Of a stretch of 64,000 nucleotides of DNA, positions 60,583 to 64,000 are shown one piece after another. The notes beneath the pieces are model-generated. The model was not told where the DNA came from and did no database searches. It worked only from the letters and a program-made list of their open reading frames with translations. The position numbers and the translations under genes were made by a program. This DNA is from Evansella sp. LMS18 (GTDB lineage: Bacteria; Bacillota; Bacilli; Bacillales; Salisediminibacteriaceae), in assembly GCF_024362785.1 (NCBI RefSeq), contig NZ_CP093301.1:3658001-3722000 (forward strand), written 5' to 3'. Numbering within the stretch: the stretch's first letter is position 1; every line of letters starts with the position of its first letter.

Positions 60583-62007
60583 CTATACCTGTTCCGGCGT
60601 TTCCGGTGTTTCTGTCGTATTTTTTTCTTTAAGCCTTTCCTGTTCCTTTTTCCATTTTCTTTCTTTCATTTGATCCCGTTTTTCCCGCTGCTGCTTAAGC
60701 GTCTGATGGTTTTCGCTTGCTTCATACTGTTTTCGTCTGTCGAGGCGGTTCAAACCTTCCGGCACCAGATTGAATTTCTCATCATTCATCAGGGCAGATA
60801 CACCAACACGTTTTTGTTCTTTCTTTTCATAATAAGAGTAAAAATAATCATCTGCTCTTCCCGGTACATAGTTTTGAGGTTCCGGATAAGAAGTAATCAC
60901 TCCTTCAAAATTCCGGAGCACAACTTTATCCGGGCTCTGGGAGATCAGGTAATTAGGCTGAAGTGTAATTTTTCCGCCCCCGCCTGGTGCATCGACTACG
61001 AAAGCAGGTACGGCATAGCCAGACGTGTGTCCTCTTAAACCTTCAATGATTTCCAGCCCTTTCGATACGGGAGCCCGGAAATGGCCGATTCCCTCAGATA
61101 AATCGCACTGATAAATATAGTAAGGCCGGACCCGGATTTTAACGAGGTCATGCATTAATTTTTTCATGATTTCAACACTGTCATTTATGCCCGCGAGTAT
61201 AACAGCCTGGTTTCCAAGAGGGACCCCGGCATTCGCAAGCATCTCACATGCTTTCTTGGATTCTTCGGTTATTTCGAGAGAAGTATTAAAGTGTGTATTC
61301 AGCCAGATCGGGTGGTACTTTTTCAATATATTGCAAAGGTTTTCTGTAATGCGCTGTGGGAACACGACAGGGGCTCTCGTGCCAATTCGGATGATTTCCA
61401 CATGGTCTATCGCCCGAAGGTTTTTCAGTACATATTCAAGAATCTGGTCATTTATTAACAGTCCATCACCGCCAGAGATGAGTACATCCCTGATTTCAGG
61501 GTTGCTGGCAATATACTGAATTGCTCCGTCCAGTTGTTTTTTCGGAACACCCATACCGATTTGCCCTGAAAAACGTCGTCTCGTACAGTAACGGCAGTAC
61601 ATGGAGCATTGATTTGTTACCAGGAATAAGACTCGGTCCGGATAACGGTGAGTTAAGCCTGGCACTGGAGAATCTTCATCTTCAAACAAAGGGTCCTCAA
61701 GATCATACTTTGTTTTCTGTATCTCCTGTGATATAGGGACAGACTGCATCCTTACCGGACAGCGCGGATCGTCAGGATTCATCAGGGATGCATAATAAGG
61801 TGTAATATTCAAAGGAATTGTTTTTGTGGAAATCCGCACTCCTTCTTCCTCTTCCGGGGTTAAATTAATCACTTTTTTCAGGTCGTCCAGTGTCCTGATC
61901 GTATTAGTAAGCTGCCACATCCAGTCGTTCCATTGCTCATCCGTAACATCCTCCCACAATTCTATCTCCTTCCAGTGGCGTTCAGGTTTGTACAAATCCA
62001 TTTTCAT
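60583..62007 (-). CDS. kamA: Lysine 2,3-aminomutase KamA
   Basis: Converts L-lysine to L-beta-lysine. It is a radical-SAM, PLP-dependent enzyme of 474 residues. The 4Fe-4S/SAM motif is C134, C138, C141 in CSMYCRYC, and the PLP-binding lysine is in ISQSPDKVVLRNFEG. A charged Lys/Glu-rich tail (about 420-474) is longer than the core needs. GAGGAGG precedes the ATG. A sigma-54 promoter sits 45 bases upstream. It is the first gene of kamA-yokU. Confidence 0.95.
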   Translation of the reverse strand: MKMDLYKPERHWKEIELWEDVTDEQWNDWMWQLTNTIRTLDDLKKVINLTPEEEEGVRISTKTIPLNITPYYASLMNPDDPRCPVRMQSVPISQEIQKTKYDLEDPLFEDEDSPVPGLTHRYPDRVLFLVTNQCSMYCRYCTRRRFSGQIGMGVPKKQLDGAIQYIASNPEIRDVLISGGDGLLINDQILEYVLKNLRAIDHVEIIRIGTRAPVVFPQRITENLCNILKKYHPIWLNTHFNTSLEITEESKKACEMLANAGVPLGNQAVILAGINDSVEIMKKLMHDLVKIRVRPYYIYQCDLSEGIGHFRAPVSKGLEIIEGLRGHTSGYAVPAFVVDAPGGGGKITLQPNYLISQSPDKVVLRNFEGVITSYPEPQNYVPGRADDYFYSYYEKKEQKRVGVSALMNDEKFNLVPEGLNRLDRRKQYEASENHQTLKQQREKRDQMKERKWKKEQERLKEKNTTETPETPEQV

Positions 62008-62051
62008 TTCTAACTTCCTCCTCGTTTTACGGTTTCTCGCATACTTAGTAA

Positions 62052-62067
62052 TGCAAGTTTTATGCCA
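62052..62067 (-). promoter_or_regulatory. Sigma-54 (-24/-12) promoter of kamA
   Basis: On the minus strand the sequence is TGGCAT-AAAAC-TTGCA, matching TGGCAC-N5-TTGCW at all but one position with exact spacing. It lies 45 bases before the kamA ATG. The next gene upstream encodes a sigma-54 activator, which makes the match much more credible. Confidence 0.85.
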
Positions 62068-62126
62068 AAGAGGGGAAAGGTTGGTACATAAGGATTTTAT
62101 GAGGAGGGAAGTGGTAAATAAAAAAG

Positions 62127-62150
62127 AAAGTGCCGAAAAATCAGCACTTT
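62127..62150 (-). terminator. Terminator of the sigma-54 activator gene
   Basis: On the minus strand AAAGTGC and GCACTTT pair around TGATTTTTCG, followed by CTTTTTTATTT. It overlaps the palindrome described separately. Confidence 0.75.
62131..62146. promoter_or_regulatory. Palindrome TGCCGA-N4-TCAGCA, candidate enhancer site 1
   Basis: TGCCGA (62131-62136) and TCAGCA (62141-62146) are inverted half-sites with a 4-base spacer, about 65-80 bases upstream of the -24 box of kamA, the usual place for a sigma-54 activator site. The same palindrome with the same spacing occurs at 63598-63613. It also lies in the arms of a terminator hairpin, so both roles are possible. Confidence 0.6.
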
Positions 62151-63562
62151 TACTCTATATCATATTTTGCTATTTTATATTGCAGTGTCTGCCGGGGTAT
62201 TTTTAATAGTTTTGCAGCTTTATTTACATTGCCGTTAACATCGTTCAGTTTCTCTGTTATCAGCTTTTTCTCTAACAGTTCAAGGGTTTCCTTTAATCCT
62301 GAGCCCTCAGTCTCAAAGAAATTTTTCCGGGGGGTACTATTGCTTTGGTATTTCAGCAGTTCTGCAGGCAGATCTTCAAGCCTGATGGTCTTCCCCTCTA
62401 CAAGGTTCATGGCTGACTCAATACAGTGCTTCAGCTCCCTGACATTGCCCGGCCAGCTGTATGCTTTCATAGTTCTCATGGCCTCTTCGTTGACACCTTC
62501 TATGCATTTACTGAACTGTGCATTGTAAAACCTGATAAAAGCCGGGATAAGAACGTCCAGGTCATCCATCCTTTCTTTCAGCGGGGGCAGTGAGAGAGAG
62601 GCCACTTTTAACCGATAGAAAAGATCTTTACGAAGCACGTTTTTCTCCAGCAGTTTTTCAGGAGGCTCATTTGTCGCAGCGAGTACCCTGACATTTGTTT
62701 TAACGCTTTTATTAGAACCAACTCTTCTTATGACGCCGTCTTCCAGCACCCGCAGCAGTTTAGCCTGCAGGTCATAAGGAAGGGTGTGGATCTCATCTAA
62801 AAACAATGTTCCTGTATGGGCCAGTTCAAACAGGCCTTCCTTGTCTTCTGAACCTGTAAAGCTGCCTTTTACAGTACCAAATAAGGTGCTTTCCAGCAGG
62901 GAAGGGGGGATAGCAGCACAGTTCTGGGAGATAAAAGGCCCATGGCTCCTTGGAGAGCTGTGATGAATACTTTGCACAAGAAGTTCTTTTCCTGTACCGG
63001 TTTCCCCGTACACAAATACAGGGGAAGACGTTTTCGCTATTTTTTCAGCTTTCCGGATCACTTCTGTCATTGAAGCATTCCTTGTGAGAATATCCGTAAA
63101 ACGGTATAAGACCTGGTTATCGCTTACATTTTCGGCCTTTACTTTTCGTCGGTCATTTTCTGTCTGTACTTCGATAAGCATGTTTGACAGCTTTTTAATT
63201 CTGGAATAATCTTTAGCAATCTCTACTGCACCTGCTATTTTATTATCAGCCATGACGGGAATGGTTGTATTGATTGTATCTATCAGCTCTCCCTTCATGT
63301 TCCTGTACGACTGAGGCTGATTATAAATAGGAAGCCCCGATTTGATCACCTGAAGTAATGTGGACGTCTGGTGGGAAAGGGAAGGAAAGACCTCCAGTAA
63401 AGGTTTTCCGATGACCTCCCGGCTCGACAGCCCATCGTGCCCCGCAGCGGTCTCATTATAATAAATCGTAATTCCGTTCTTATCCACTACGTGGATGCCT
63501 TCGTCAATACTTTCCAAAATTGCCTTTAACATTTCTGTAGTATCTTTATCTGATGCAAACAT
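62150..63562 (-). CDS. Sigma-54-dependent activator (PAS-AAA-Fis type)
   Basis: A 470-residue enhancer-binding protein. A PAS sensory domain (about residues 8-115) precedes the AAA+ domain, with Walker A GETGTGKE (186-193), the sigma-54-contact loop GSFTGS (233-238, in place of GAFTGA) and Walker B GTLFLDE (251-257). A C-terminal Fis-type HTH (NVNKAAKLLKIPRQTLQYKI) ends the protein. GGAGGG lies before the ATG. RocR/BkdR-like in plan; the nearby kamA sigma-54 promoter is the likely target. The PAS ligand may be lysine or a pathway product. Confidence 0.92.
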   Translation of the reverse strand: MFASDKDTTEMLKAILESIDEGIHVVDKNGITIYYNETAAGHDGLSSREVIGKPLLEVFPSLSHQTSTLLQVIKSGLPIYNQPQSYRNMKGELIDTINTTIPVMADNKIAGAVEIAKDYSRIKKLSNMLIEVQTENDRRKVKAENVSDNQVLYRFTDILTRNASMTEVIRKAEKIAKTSSPVFVYGETGTGKELLVQSIHHSSPRSHGPFISQNCAAIPPSLLESTLFGTVKGSFTGSEDKEGLFELAHTGTLFLDEIHTLPYDLQAKLLRVLEDGVIRRVGSNKSVKTNVRVLAATNEPPEKLLEKNVLRKDLFYRLKVASLSLPPLKERMDDLDVLIPAFIRFYNAQFSKCIEGVNEEAMRTMKAYSWPGNVRELKHCIESAMNLVEGKTIRLEDLPAELLKYQSNSTPRKNFFETEGSGLKETLELLEKKLITEKLNDVNGNVNKAAKLLKIPRQTLQYKIAKYDIE

Positions 63563-63597
63563 ACACCCTCCTGGTTAATGCCGGAAATCCATCTAAG

Positions 63598-63613
63598 TGC
63601 CGAATTTTCAGCA
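63598..63613. promoter_or_regulatory. Palindrome TGCCGA-N4-TCAGCA, candidate site 2
   Basis: TGCCGA (63598-63603) and TCAGCA (63608-63613) match site 1 half-sites and spacing exactly. It is 35 bases upstream of the activator start codon, near or just downstream of A/T-rich minus-strand -10-like sequences. Autoregulation by the activator is the simplest reading. Confidence 0.55.
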
Positions 63614-63900
63614 TATTCAATCTTATCATATAGTTTTAATAGAGAAGAGGCAATGCCTGTTTTAGGGGAAATGATAATAGAAAGGCTGAAGTAAGGTGAT
63701 ATTCAGTCCTCAGACGAGGATTACTTGGGAAATCAGTGCGGCAGCTTAAAACTGCTCTTCAGAATGTATGTGTTGTAATATCATGGAGTCATCAGACCGA
63801 TTATAGGGAAGGGGTGGCAGGCGGGGGAAACAGCGCTCCTTATGGAATTTGGCATTCTGGAACGGTTCGTCAGCATATATTTCAATTTCTCCAAGGATAA
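63614..63900. other. Gap without recognised gene
   Basis: Between the activator gene and the terminator near 63901 there is no convincing ORF on either strand and no match to repeat families A or B. Short direct and inverted motifs were not distinctive. Confidence 0.5.
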
Positions 63901-63945
63901 AAGAAAAGAGGGGCCGCCAAAAGCGCGGCTTTCAGGGCACCCTCT
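63901..63945 (-). terminator. Terminator of the gene entering from the right edge
   Basis: On the minus strand GAGGG (63945-63941) pairs with CCCTC (63913-63909) around an inner stem GCCGC/GCGGC, followed by TTTTCTTT. It lies 16 bases after the stop codon at 63961. Confidence 0.65.
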
Positions 63946-63960
63946 ATTGTGTAGTTATTG

Positions 63961-63999
63961 TCAGTCTTCCATAGTGGATAAATCGCCGGCAGGCTGTCC
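63961..63999 (-). CDS. 3' end of an unidentified gene (continues beyond window)
   Basis: The minus-strand frame ends GQPAGDLSTMED followed by TGA, with a terminator just after it. Twelve residues are too few to identify the product. The terminator position supports the frame. Confidence 0.45.
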   Translation of the reverse strand, partial: GQPAGDLSTMED

Positions 64000-64000
64000 C

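Noticed and set aside
1-64000. Prophage, integron, transposase gene or attachment site
   Set aside because: No integrase, phage, toxin-antitoxin, restriction or transposase gene was seen; the mobile-looking elements are non-coding repeats only.

Overview
The window is a chromosomal segment of a low-to-moderate GC Firmicute of the family Bacillaceae. Its left third follows the Bacillus subtilis order mgsA-bshB1-bshA-cca-birA-panBCD-dinG-ypmA-ypmB-aspB-asnS-dnaD-nth-ypoC-ponA-recU almost gene for gene. Bacillithiol synthesis genes, SigI/RsgI, a Spo0E-like phosphatase and the sporulation-type KamA/YodP/YokU set support this. Two dispersed intergenic repeat families and several acidic exported proteins would fit an alkaliphilic or salt-tolerant lineage, but that is inference. 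No tRNA, rRNA, CRISPR array, transposase or prophage gene was seen.

Layout. 1-24 kb: metabolism, cofactor, DNA repair and cell-wall genes. The B. subtilis order is interrupted by a TPR gene before dinG and by an exported degenerate metallo-beta-lactamase-fold protein plus an MtaD-type deaminase after it. 24-34 kb: small transport, redox and PH-domain genes (TRIC channel, CBS/ACT protein, nicotinamidase, AEC transporter, thioredoxin-like proteins, CvfC, YdbS/YdbT). 34-42 kb: sigI-rsgI, a TelA pair, an NCS1 permease and an NRDE protein. 42-54 kb: lipid kinase, TatA/TatC, deoxynucleoside kinases, DegV, patatin, an MFS pump, a second degenerate MBL-fold lipoprotein, a CtaM-like protein, a membrane-anchored subtilase and a Spo0E-like protein. 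54-63.6 kb: a beta-lysine catabolic locus (PucR regulator, class-III aminotransferase, CoA-transferase A/B, YodP acetyltransferase, YokU, lysine 2,3-aminomutase) with a sigma-54 activator.

Main points of interest: (1) a terminator/antiterminator attenuator in the panB leader; (2) a 16-bp hairpin that buries the Shine-Dalgarno sequence of the TPR gene; (3) structured RNA candidates before ypmA, between asnS and dnaD, and before yodP; (4) two repeat families, A (about 252 bp, MITE-like, three copies) and B (about 155 bp, two hairpins, four copies); (5) a sigma-54 promoter before kamA, with a palindrome TGCYGA-N4-TCRGCA both upstream of it and upstream of the activator gene. Several genes missing from a longest-ORF view were added: ypmA, tatA, a thioredoxin-like gene with an apparent CTG start, and two small ORFs. 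All calls come from reading the sequence; no database search was run.
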